A stretch of DNA of 64,000 bases from Brevibacterium pigmentatum. Lineage in GTDB: Bacteria; Actinomycetota; Actinomycetes; Actinomycetales; Brevibacteriaceae. This document shows positions 57,396-64,000 of this stretch, piece after piece. The DNA lies in the NCBI RefSeq assembly GCF_011617465.1, contig NZ_CP050153.1:124001-188000 (forward strand). The letters run 5' to 3'. The notes beneath the pieces are model-generated. The model was not told where the DNA came from. It was given only the letters and a program-made list of their open reading frames with translations, and did no database searches. Made by a program: the position numbers and the translations under genes. Position 1 is the first letter of the stretch; each line of letters begins with the position of its first letter.

Positions 57396-57950
57396 ATGAG
57401 AGCCATCAGATTCTTCGAGGACTGGGTCGTCATCGCCTCATTTATGGTGATCGTCGTCGTCACCTTCGTCAACGTCCTCTCCCGCTACATCTTCAAGGCC
57501 TCATTGGCCTTCTCCGAGGAGATCACCATCAACCTCCTCGTCGTGCTCACGATGATGGGAGCCGTCGTCGGGATCCGCCTCGGCGCGCATCTCGGGTTCA
57601 CCTATCTCGTGGAGAACGCAAAAGGCAGCGTGCGCCGCGTCCTCCTCATCACCGGCACCACCCTCATCGTCGTTTTCCTCGCCGTCCTCCTCATCTGGGG
57701 CGGGGAGATGACGATCGCACAGGGCCTGCGCGGCCGGGCGACCCCGTCGCTGGGCATCCCGCAGTGGCTGTTCACCCTGTCCATTCCCTTGGCCGGTCTG
57801 CTCGGAATCATCCGCAGCCTCCAGGCTCTGCGGACGGCTCTTCATGAGGACACCTCCGTCGAGGCGGTCGTCGAACGGCTCGCCAGCGAAGCCGCCCCGA
57901 CCATCGACTCGTCCGAATTCTCCTCTGACCTCGAAGGAGGCCGGAAATGA
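57396..57950 (+). CDS. TRAP transporter small permease (DctQ type)
   Basis: 184-residue membrane protein with four hydrophobic spans; the DctQ motif is seen in VNVLSRYIFKASLAFSEEIT and GIRLGAHLGF. It links the receptor to the large permease. Starts one base after dctP and overlaps dctM by 4 bases. The C-terminal 35 residues form an acidic cytosolic tail. Confidence 0.88.
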   Translation: MRAIRFFEDWVVIASFMVIVVVTFVNVLSRYIFKASLAFSEEITINLLVVLTMMGAVVGIRLGAHLGFTYLVENAKGSVRRVLLITGTTLIVVFLAVLLIWGGEMTIAQGLRGRATPSLGIPQWLFTLSIPLAGLLGIIRSLQALRTALHEDTSVEAVVERLASEAAPTIDSSEFSSDLEGGRK

Positions 57951-59491
57951 TCGCGCTCCTGCTCTTCGGCAGCTTCTTCCTCTTCCTCGGCCTCGGAATC
58001 CCTGTCGCCTTCGCCCTCGGTCTGTCCGCCGTCGTCACCCTGGTGACCACCGACGGATTCCAGGTCCTCGACGTCGTGCCCTCGGTGGTGTTCCCGTCGA
58101 TGAGTTCGGGCACGCTGCTGGCGATCCCGTTCTTCATCCTCGCCGGCATCGTCATGCAGTACACGGGCATCTCGCAGCGACTGGTCGACCTCGCGTTCCT
58201 CATCTTCGGACGGCTGCGCCACGGCCTGGCCGCAGTGACGATCATCTCCGCGTTCTTCTTCTCCGCCATTTCCGGATCCGGTCCTGCCACCGTGGCCGCG
58301 ATCGGTGCGATCCTCATCCCCGCGCTCGTGCGCAACGGGTACCAGAAGAAGCACGCGGTCTCCCTCGTCGCAGCCTCCGGATCGATGGGCATCGTCGTGC
58401 CGCCGTCGATCGCGTTCATCATCTTCGCCGTCGTCGCCGCCGAGTTCGGCAAGATCTCGATCTCCCGGCTCTTCATCGCCGGCATCGTGCCCGGCATCAT
58501 CATGGCGCTCGCGTTCTTCATCGCCGCACTGTTCGTACCAAGGGTGCGTGAGCTCGCCGGTCTGCCGGTGAGGAAAAAGTCCGCCGCCGAGGCGGTGCCC
58601 GGGTCCACATCGACCGGAACACCGGCGTCCGGTTTGGTCGGTATTGACTCCGTTGGGAACGGCGGTTCGGGTGATGGTGCGGCAGCGGGGAAGACTCAGC
58701 TGCTGACGACGGAGGGGAAGGCCACCTCGGCGAGTTCCGGGGTTTCCGGGACTTCGGGGTCGGTCGGGTCCGGGTCGGTCGGATCGGCGGATCCGACGGT
58801 CACGGTCAACCCCGAGGGCGGGTTCGGCGAGATCATGGCCGCACTGGTCAAGGCGATCCCGGGCCTGCTCATTCCGGTGATCATCCTCGGCGGGATCTAC
58901 GGCGGAATCTTCACCCCCACCGAGGCGGGAGCCGTCGCATCCGTGTACGCGCTCATCGTCGGGGTGTTCGTCTACCGGGAGCTGGGTTGGAAGGACATGC
59001 CGAAGGTGTTCCTCGAGTCCGGGGTCTCGACCGCGGTCATCATGTTCATCGTCGGCGTGGCCAGCCTCTTCTCCTACGTCATCACCGTCGAAGGCGTGGC
59101 CGACCGGATCTCGACGGCCGTGCTGGGTGTGACGGACAACAAGTACCTCATCCTCGCGGCGATCACGATCATCCTGCTCATCGTCGGCGCCTTCGTCGAC
59201 GTGATCAGCGCGTTCTACCTGTTCATCCCGATCCTCGTGCCGATCCTCATCGGCGTGGGTGTGGACATGACGACGATCGGTGTGTTCATGACCGTCAACC
59301 TCGCGATCGGCCTGTTCACGCCGCCGGTCGGGCTCAACCTCTATGTGGGTGCGGGCATCGGAAAGGTCAAGCTCGAGGAGGTCGTGCGCGGGATCATGCC
59401 GTTCATCATCTGCGCGATCATCGCCCTGCTGCTCATCACCTACATCCCGGCGATCTCGAACTGGCTGCCGGACCTGCTCGGGGTCGGATAG
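57947..59491 (+). CDS. TRAP transporter large permease (DctM type) with an inserted loop
   Basis: 514-residue, about 12-span permease. DctM features: GSFFLFLGLGIPVAFALGLS, SAISGSGPATVAAIGAILIP, SGSMGIVVPPSIAFIIFAVV, GGIYGGIFTPTEAGAVASVY and GLFTPPVGLNLYVG. Family members are usually about 430 residues; the extra length is a Gly/Ser/Thr-rich insertion of about 75 residues (about 211-289) between the two halves. Confidence 0.87.
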   Translation: MIALLLFGSFFLFLGLGIPVAFALGLSAVVTLVTTDGFQVLDVVPSVVFPSMSSGTLLAIPFFILAGIVMQYTGISQRLVDLAFLIFGRLRHGLAAVTIISAFFFSAISGSGPATVAAIGAILIPALVRNGYQKKHAVSLVAASGSMGIVVPPSIAFIIFAVVAAEFGKISISRLFIAGIVPGIIMALAFFIAALFVPRVRELAGLPVRKKSAAEAVPGSTSTGTPASGLVGIDSVGNGGSGDGAAAGKTQLLTTEGKATSASSGVSGTSGSVGSGSVGSADPTVTVNPEGGFGEIMAALVKAIPGLLIPVIILGGIYGGIFTPTEAGAVASVYALIVGVFVYRELGWKDMPKVFLESGVSTAVIMFIVGVASLFSYVITVEGVADRISTAVLGVTDNKYLILAAITIILLIVGAFVDVISAFYLFIPILVPILIGVGVDMTTIGVFMTVNLAIGLFTPPVGLNLYVGAGIGKVKLEEVVRGIMPFIICAIIALLLITYIPAISNWLPDLLGVG

Positions 59492-59618
59492 TCGGGGCTG
59501 TTGGGGTCGGCGCCTGCGAGCACTTGTCGGCGCCGCTTCGGTGCCGGCCCGGGCAGGTCCCGGCCGTACGGTCGGGCCGGGGAATTCACGCCTTACTCAA
59601 CTCTGTCGAAGGAGAATC

Positions 59619-60386
59619 ATGGAACCGTATCTGCTCACGAACAAGACGGCCCTGGTCACCGGTGCCGCGCAGGGCATCGGCCTGGCGATCGCCACTGCAC
59701 TCGCCAGGCGGGGTGCCTCGGTCGGGATCGTCGACCTCAAGGGCGCCGAAGAGGCAGCCGCCGGGCTGGCATCGGAGTACCCGGACCAGCGGTTCGCCGC
59801 GTTCTCACTCGATGTCCGGGATCTCGCCGAGGTGAGCGCTGCGGTCGGATCGTTCGTCGAGACGTTCGGGGGACTCGACATCCTCGTGAACAATGCGGGC
59901 ACGGCCGCACGCATCGGCATCGACGAGATCACCGCCGAACAGTGGCAGCGCGACATCGAGACCAACCTCGGCGGGACGTTCAACTTCATCAAGGCCGCCG
60001 TCCACCCCCACATGATCGAGGCGGGCACCGGGTCGATCATCAACATCTCGTCGATCTCTGGCATCAACGGCGGAGCGGTCTCCGACGGGGAGGCCGGAGC
60101 CCGGTCGGGACCGGCGTATGCGGCGAGCAAGGGCGGGATCATCGCCCTGACGAAGTGGGTGGCCAAGGAGTACGGACGCCAGGGCATCCGCTGCAATTCG
60201 GTGGCACCCGGTCCGGTCGAATCCGCACTCACCGCCGGTCAGGACTACGACACCTCGGGACAGGCGCTCGACCGGATGGGTCGGCCGGATGAGATCGCCG
60301 AGGCGGTCGCCTACCTCGCCACGGACGGAGCCGCGTTCACGACGGGGCAGATCCTGCGTGTCGACGGCGGGGCCGTGATGTCGTGA
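59619..60386 (+). CDS. Short-chain dehydrogenase/reductase
   Basis: 255-residue classical SDR: TGAAQGIGLAIATAL loop, NNAG in ILVNNAGTAARIG, Ser in INISSISGINGG, Tyr and Lys in YAASKGGIIALTKWV, and LRVDGGAVMS at the end. ATG at 59619 follows AAGGAG. It lies 127 bases after the TRAP permease and probably acts on the imported substrate or its product. Confidence 0.86.
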   Translation: MEPYLLTNKTALVTGAAQGIGLAIATALARRGASVGIVDLKGAEEAAAGLASEYPDQRFAAFSLDVRDLAEVSAAVGSFVETFGGLDILVNNAGTAARIGIDEITAEQWQRDIETNLGGTFNFIKAAVHPHMIEAGTGSIINISSISGINGGAVSDGEAGARSGPAYAASKGGIIALTKWVAKEYGRQGIRCNSVAPGPVESALTAGQDYDTSGQALDRMGRPDEIAEAVAYLATDGAAFTTGQILRVDGGAVMS

Positions 60387-60414
60387 GTCGCTGACGCAGT
60401 CGGCCGCAAGCAGA

Positions 60415-60451
60415 CGATCCCCGCATCATCCTCAGGACGATGCGGGGATCG
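60415..60451. terminator. Hairpin between convergent SDR and PPC-protein genes
   Basis: CGATCCCCGCATC (60415-60427) pairs exactly with 60439-60451 around an 11-base loop, 29 bases after the SDR stop codon. Confidence 0.6.
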
Positions 60452-60459
60452 GTGTCTCT

Positions 60460-60534
60460 GCTGGCCTGTTTGTGCTGGTGCGTCTGGTCAGGGTTGGCTT
60501 GTCTGTGCTGGCATGTCTGTGTTGGCTTGTCGGG
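60460..60534. repeat. Degenerate 14-base tandem repeats
   Basis: Units such as GTTGGCTTGTCTGT (60493-60506), GCTGGCATGTCTGT (60507-60520) and GTTGGCTTGTCGGG (60521-60534), with an earlier related copy at 60460-60473. They fill the space up to the stop codon of the PPC-domain gene. Confidence 0.6.
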
Positions 60535-61491
60535 TCAGGCGAGGCGGCGGACGAAGAGTTCGAAGGTCACGGCCACGGCGTTGGCCCCGGCCTTGAGGGT
60601 GCCGGCGCAGACCTCTCCGGCGACGTCGACGACTTCCCCGGAGAGGTTGGTCTGTGGAGATCTGCCCTGTGTCCCGATCACGGTGCCGCTCAGATGGGTG
60701 AACTCGACGGCCGGCCACGGGGCGGTGCCATCGGTGAACACGGCTCCGGTCGTACTGCCGAGACTCGCGAGAACCTCGGCGGAGTCGAAGCCTACGTTGC
60801 GGCAGACAGCGAGGACCGCCTCGTCGAGGATCTCACCGGGACGGATCCGGGAGATGACGGCATCGGGGAAGTCCGGGGTCTCAGAGCGCTTTGGCGTTTC
60901 AGGAGTTTCCGACATGTCGCCTGCGCGGTCGGTGGGCGTCGGAGCGAAGGCCGAGAACCCGGTCTCGGGGTCGACCTCGCTGATCAGACGCGCATCGTGA
61001 AGGGTGAAGAGTCGGATCGTCAGCCCGGCCGGCCCCGCTAGAGTGCCCGGCAACAGGTGTCCGCCTTTGGTCTGGCCGTCCGCACCGGTCCATGAGGCGT
61101 GGACGTGGCAGAAAGGTGTGCCCTCACGAAAGCCGATCGTCGCAGATGCGTGGCGAAGTTCCGTGGTGTTGTCGACGCTGAATGCTTCGGTGAAGGACAT
61201 CGGGTGATCGGCGTCCGGACCAAAGGCGGGGTGGACATAGTCGATGCGACCGAATTGTCCGGAGACGAACTCGGCCATGATGCCGTCCACTGCGAAGTCG
61301 GTCAGGGATGCTTCGAGGGCGTTGAACAGGTCCGCGCCCTCCGGCAGTTCGAGGACGTGCTCGGTCCAGCGGGTCGGGACGGAGACGATGCGGGGGTTCT
61401 GCCGTGGACCCGCATGGACGACCGCAGTTCCAGGTGCTTTCAGCGGGAAGGTCGGCTGTTGCAGTGCTGTCGTCTCGGCTCCATTGCTCAT
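60535..61491 (-). CDS. Protein with two PPC (DUF296) domains
   Basis: 318-residue protein. The first PPC domain (about residues 38-165) has the family metal site: HVHASW, then GGHLLPG. A second, less conserved PPC copy (about 210-318: VISRIRPGEILDEAVLAVCR, SLGSTTGAVFTDG) lacks the His cluster. Prokaryotic PPC proteins form trimers; their role is mostly unknown, although plant relatives are DNA-binding. The linker between copies is Thr/Pro/Glu-rich. Confidence 0.75.
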   Translation of the reverse strand: MSNGAETTALQQPTFPLKAPGTAVVHAGPRQNPRIVSVPTRWTEHVLELPEGADLFNALEASLTDFAVDGIMAEFVSGQFGRIDYVHPAFGPDADHPMSFTEAFSVDNTTELRHASATIGFREGTPFCHVHASWTGADGQTKGGHLLPGTLAGPAGLTIRLFTLHDARLISEVDPETGFSAFAPTPTDRAGDMSETPETPKRSETPDFPDAVISRIRPGEILDEAVLAVCRNVGFDSAEVLASLGSTTGAVFTDGTAPWPAVEFTHLSGTVIGTQGRSPQTNLSGEVVDVAGEVCAGTLKAGANAVAVTFELFVRRLA

Positions 61492-61554
61492 GGCTCGATT
61501 ATCGTCGGCGGCCGGCGTCGGTGTCGCCGACGATCCACGTGGTGGAACGTGGGC

Positions 61555-62256
61555 TCAGGCGTTCGAGGCAACGGCGGCGGCCGCCTCGGCGCGGGTTCGT
61601 CTCTTCTTCTCACCGAGGTGGCCGATCACGGCTGCGGCGGCGATCATAACGGCGACGAGGGCGATGCCGATCCACTGATTGAGCATGAGCGTGGCGGCAC
61701 CGGCCAGCGCACCGGTGAGGATGAGGATCACGGCGAGGAGCCGACGGACCCAGCGGACGTTGTCACCGCCGGCCAGGCTCGAATCGGCCGCGAGACCGAC
61801 GATCGTCGAGGTCACGACCACGGTGGTGACGTCGGCGATCTTCATCTTCCGGGCGGCCGCGGCCTGCGCGCCCATGAGTGCGGACAGGGCTGAGGTGAAG
61901 ATCGTGCCGGCGAGGCCGATCTCGGGGTCGGGGACGATCGCGACGTAGACGGACAACGCGGCACAGCCGACGGCGACGCTGGAGAAGATCACGGTCGTCC
62001 GGTGGTGCCAATTCTCGCCGATGTCGCCGAGGATGCGACCGGACAGGGCCGCGCCGACCATGAAGAAGACGAGCGCGAGGGCCGGCCGGAGGACTGGAAC
62101 GCCCTCGGTGCCGGCCAAGCCCATGCCGAGGATGACGACGTTGCCGGTCATGTTGCCGGTGAAGACCTTGTCGAAGCCGAGGTAGCCGATGGCGTCGACC
62201 ATGCCGGTCGAGAATGTCAGCAACAGCAGCATGGCCAGGTCGAGGCGACGTGTCAT
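61555..62256 (-). CDS. DUF1275 (YoaK-like) membrane protein
   Basis: 233-residue integral membrane protein with six or so spans. Family signature: TFSTGMVDAIGYLGFDKVFT and GNMTGNVVILGMGL at the N-terminus, then AQAAAARKMKIADVTTVVVT with STIVGLAADS. Function unknown. ATG at 62256 follows GGAAGGGA; the longer frame upstream has no conserved residues. Its promoter carries a clear palindrome. Confidence 0.83.
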   Translation of the reverse strand: MTRRLDLAMLLLLTFSTGMVDAIGYLGFDKVFTGNMTGNVVILGMGLAGTEGVPVLRPALALVFFMVGAALSGRILGDIGENWHHRTTVIFSSVAVGCAALSVYVAIVPDPEIGLAGTIFTSALSALMGAQAAAARKMKIADVTTVVVTSTIVGLAADSSLAGGDNVRWVRRLLAVILILTGALAGAATLMLNQWIGIALVAVMIAAAAVIGHLGEKKRRTRAEAAAAVASNA

Positions 62257-62384
62257 GGCATCCCTTCCAGAGTGCGAGAACGACGGAGAGCCAGCCGACT
62301 CTGGCGCCTCAGGTGTCTTCCGGTCGCGCAGCTGTCGCAGGCGAGGAGGTCCGGCAACGGCGACGAACGATCCCCGTCGATCAT

Positions 62385-62424
62385 TTTGTATACAAACTGT
62401 ACTGAGGTGGCGTTTGGTATGCAA
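62385..62424 (-). promoter_or_regulatory. DUF1275 promoter with GTATAC palindrome
   Basis: Minus strand: TTGCAT (62424-62419), 17 bases, TACAGT (62401-62396). The palindrome TTTGTATACAAA (62385-62396) starts at the -10 and covers the expected transcription start. A related imperfect palindrome TTTGGTATGCAAA (62413-62425) covers the -35. This looks like a two-site repressor operator, possibly GntR or similar. The divergent gamma-glutamyltransferase gene starts 103 bases to the right of it. Confidence 0.55.
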
Positions 62425-62527
62425 AAAGACGCTGTCGGCCGATGCGCGGGTATTGTCGATAGCGACTGCCAACTCAGTGCCCCACGTGACACAGCGCCCG
62501 CGTGACATCGCCGAAGGACTTCGCCTC

Positions 62528-64000
62528 ATGCCCTACACCTCGCCACCCGCCTTTACGACTCGGCCCACCCTCGAAGGGCACTTCGGAATGGCCGCCTCGA
62601 CGCACTGGTTGGCGACCGCGGCAGCGCAGGCGGTGCTCGAACGCGGCGGCAATGCGTTTGACGCGGCCGTCGCCGGAGCCTTCCTCCTCCACGTCGTCGA
62701 ACCCCACCTCAACGGACCCGGCGGCGATATGACCGGTATCTTCGCCACCGCCGACGAGCCCTCGAAGCCACAGGTGATGATGGGACAGGGACCCGCCCCG
62801 GCCGCCGCGACGATCGAGCACTACCGCAGCGAAGGCCTCGACATGATCCCCGGATCCGGGGCGCTGGCCGCAGCCGTGCCCGGGGCCGTCGACTCCTGGC
62901 TCAACCTGCTCGAGCACCACGGAACGTGGGAGCTCGCCGACGTGCTCGACTTCGCCATCGACTACGCCGATAACGGACACCCGATCCTCGCCCGGGCCGC
63001 CGGAGCGATCGGGAAGGTCAGCGAACTCTTCACCGAGCACTGGCCGAGCTCCGCCGAGCGGTGGATGCCGGAGGGGCGGATTCCCGAGCCCGGCGAACTT
63101 GTTTTCAACCATGCCTACGCCGAGGTGCTGCGCGGTCTCATCGCTGCTGGCGACGGACTCGACTCGCGGGAGGAACGGATCCAGGCGGCCCGGAAGGAAT
63201 GGACGTCCGGGTTCGTCGCGAAAGCCATCGCCGACTTCATCGCCGCCCCTCACCGACACTCGACCGGCGGCGACCATGCCGGGGTGATGACACTCGAAGA
63301 CCTCTCGTCCTTCTCCGCAGGTTTCGAAGACCCCGTCACCACCGACTTCCGCGGATATCAGGTCGCGAAGATCGGCGCCTGGGGTCAGGGTCCCGTGCTG
63401 CTGCAGGCGCTGAAGATCCTCGAGGGGTTCGACGACGAACGACTGGACCCCTCGACCGAGATCGGAGCGCACACGATCCTCGAGGCACTCAAGCTGGCCA
63501 TGGCCGACCGCGACACCTATTACGGCGATGCTGACGTCGATCTCGATTGGCTGCTCAGCGAGGACTACGCGGCCGCCCGTCGGGACCTCATCACCGAGGC
63601 GGCATCCCCCGAGTTCCGGCCCGGGGCCTCTCGGGATGGTGCCGCGCCGTCGTTCACCACCCCGCTCATCCCCGAAGGAGCGGACAAAGAGGCACTCATC
63701 AAGGCCGGGATCGGTGAGCCGACCGTGCAGAAGAACGGTGTCAACAATGGTGACACCTGCCACCTCGACGTCGTTGATCGGTGGGGCAACATGATCTCGG
63801 CGACCCCGTCTGGGGGCTGGCTGCAGTCCTCGCCGACCGTCCCCGAGCTTGGATTCTGCCTCGGCACACGCCTGCAGATGATGTGGCTCGACGAGGCAGC
63901 CCCGTCGGCACTGCGTCCGGGCCGGCGCCCGCGCACCACGCTGACCCCGACGCTGATCTCCAAAGACGGGCAGCCGATCATCGCTCTCGGCTCACCCGGC
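62528..64000 (+). CDS. Gamma-glutamyltransferase family protein, 3'-partial
   Basis: The first 491 residues of an Ntn-hydrolase that runs off the window. It starts MPYTSPPAFTTRPTLEGHFG; the N-terminal GGT part shows AASTHWLATAAAQAVLERGG with NAFDAAVAGAFLLHVVEP and NGPGGDMTGI. The likely self-processing nucleophile is the Thr of NNGDTCHLDVVDRWGNMIS, followed by SATPSGGWLQSS. Family members cleave gamma-glutamyl or related amide bonds; the substrate is not clear. ATG at 62528 with AAGG upstream; a GTG at 62502 is out of frame. Confidence 0.83.
   Translation, partial: MPYTSPPAFTTRPTLEGHFGMAASTHWLATAAAQAVLERGGNAFDAAVAGAFLLHVVEPHLNGPGGDMTGIFATADEPSKPQVMMGQGPAPAAATIEHYRSEGLDMIPGSGALAAAVPGAVDSWLNLLEHHGTWELADVLDFAIDYADNGHPILARAAGAIGKVSELFTEHWPSSAERWMPEGRIPEPGELVFNHAYAEVLRGLIAAGDGLDSREERIQAARKEWTSGFVAKAIADFIAAPHRHSTGGDHAGVMTLEDLSSFSAGFEDPVTTDFRGYQVAKIGAWGQGPVLLQALKILEGFDDERLDPSTEIGAHTILEALKLAMADRDTYYGDADVDLDWLLSEDYAAARRDLITEAASPEFRPGASRDGAAPSFTTPLIPEGADKEALIKAGIGEPTVQKNGVNNGDTCHLDVVDRWGNMISATPSGGWLQSSPTVPELGFCLGTRLQMMWLDEAAPSALRPGRRPRTTLTPTLISKDGQPIIALGSPG

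Noticed and set aside
62502-62732. GTG at 62502 as start of the gamma-glutamyltransferase
   Set aside because: It is out of frame with the conserved protein; the ATG at 62528 gives the family N-terminus.

Overview
The window is high-GC DNA with dense, often 4-base-overlapping genes, GTG/TTG starts and probable leaderless promoters. This fits an actinobacterium. The combination of sarcosine oxidase, a dimethylglycine oxidase very close to the Arthrobacter enzyme, a glycine betaine demethylase pair and a complete phenylacetate pathway suggests Brevibacterium or a near relative (inference; no rRNA or marker gene is present). I saw no tRNA, rRNA, transposase, phage gene or CRISPR array.

Layout. 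1-5.2 kb: end of the sarcosine oxidase operon (soxA, soxG), serine deaminase sdaA, purU and a GntR regulator. 5.3-8.5 kb (minus): Ldh2-type dehydrogenase, IclR and PucR regulators. 8.8-12.6 kb: acyl-CoA ligase, orphan ABC ATPase, small membrane protein, Thr/Ser dehydratase-like enzyme. 12.8-17.7 kb: MHS-type MFS transporter, a frameshifted P-loop kinase with two overlapping small genes, and paaZ. 17.8-22.0 kb (minus): glpD / AGPS-like oxidase / DAG-kinase operon, with a divergent TetR gene. 22.8-34.2 kb: paa locus (TetR regulator, paaK, paaI on minus; paaABCDE, thiolase, paaF, paaH, paaG on plus). 34.3-39.2 kb (minus): TVP38 membrane protein, HtrA protease, OFA-type MFS with a small partner protein, SurA-like lipoprotein. 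39.4-46.6 kb: VOC protein, frameshifted epoxide hydrolase, quinone reductase with HxlR, DHFR-like reductase, M20 hydrolase, formaldehyde dehydrogenase fdhA, LysR. 46.8-52.2 kb: gbcA, gbcB, dimethylglycine oxidase. 52.5-60.4 kb: a catabolic cluster of unknown substrate (SCP2-type thiolase, AMP ligase, two SDRs, TRAP transporter). 60.5-64 kb: PPC-domain protein, DUF1275 membrane protein, start of a gamma-glutamyltransferase.

How the genes work together. The two ends of the first 52 kb carry one pathway: glycine betaine to dimethylglycine (gbcAB), to sarcosine (dimethylglycine oxidase), to glycine (sox); serine is deaminated to pyruvate by sdaA. purU and fdhA deal with the one-carbon units released. 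The middle is phenylacetate catabolism. The separated pieces (MHS transporter, paaZ, paaIK, paaABCDE) appear to share one palindromic operator, ACnGAcC-N4-GGTcAgT, which I attribute to the TetR protein at 22.8 kb. Two frameshifted genes, a dispersed 60-base palindromic element, lineage-specific low-complexity protein insertions and a highly iterated CCTCGGCG octamer are the main oddities.
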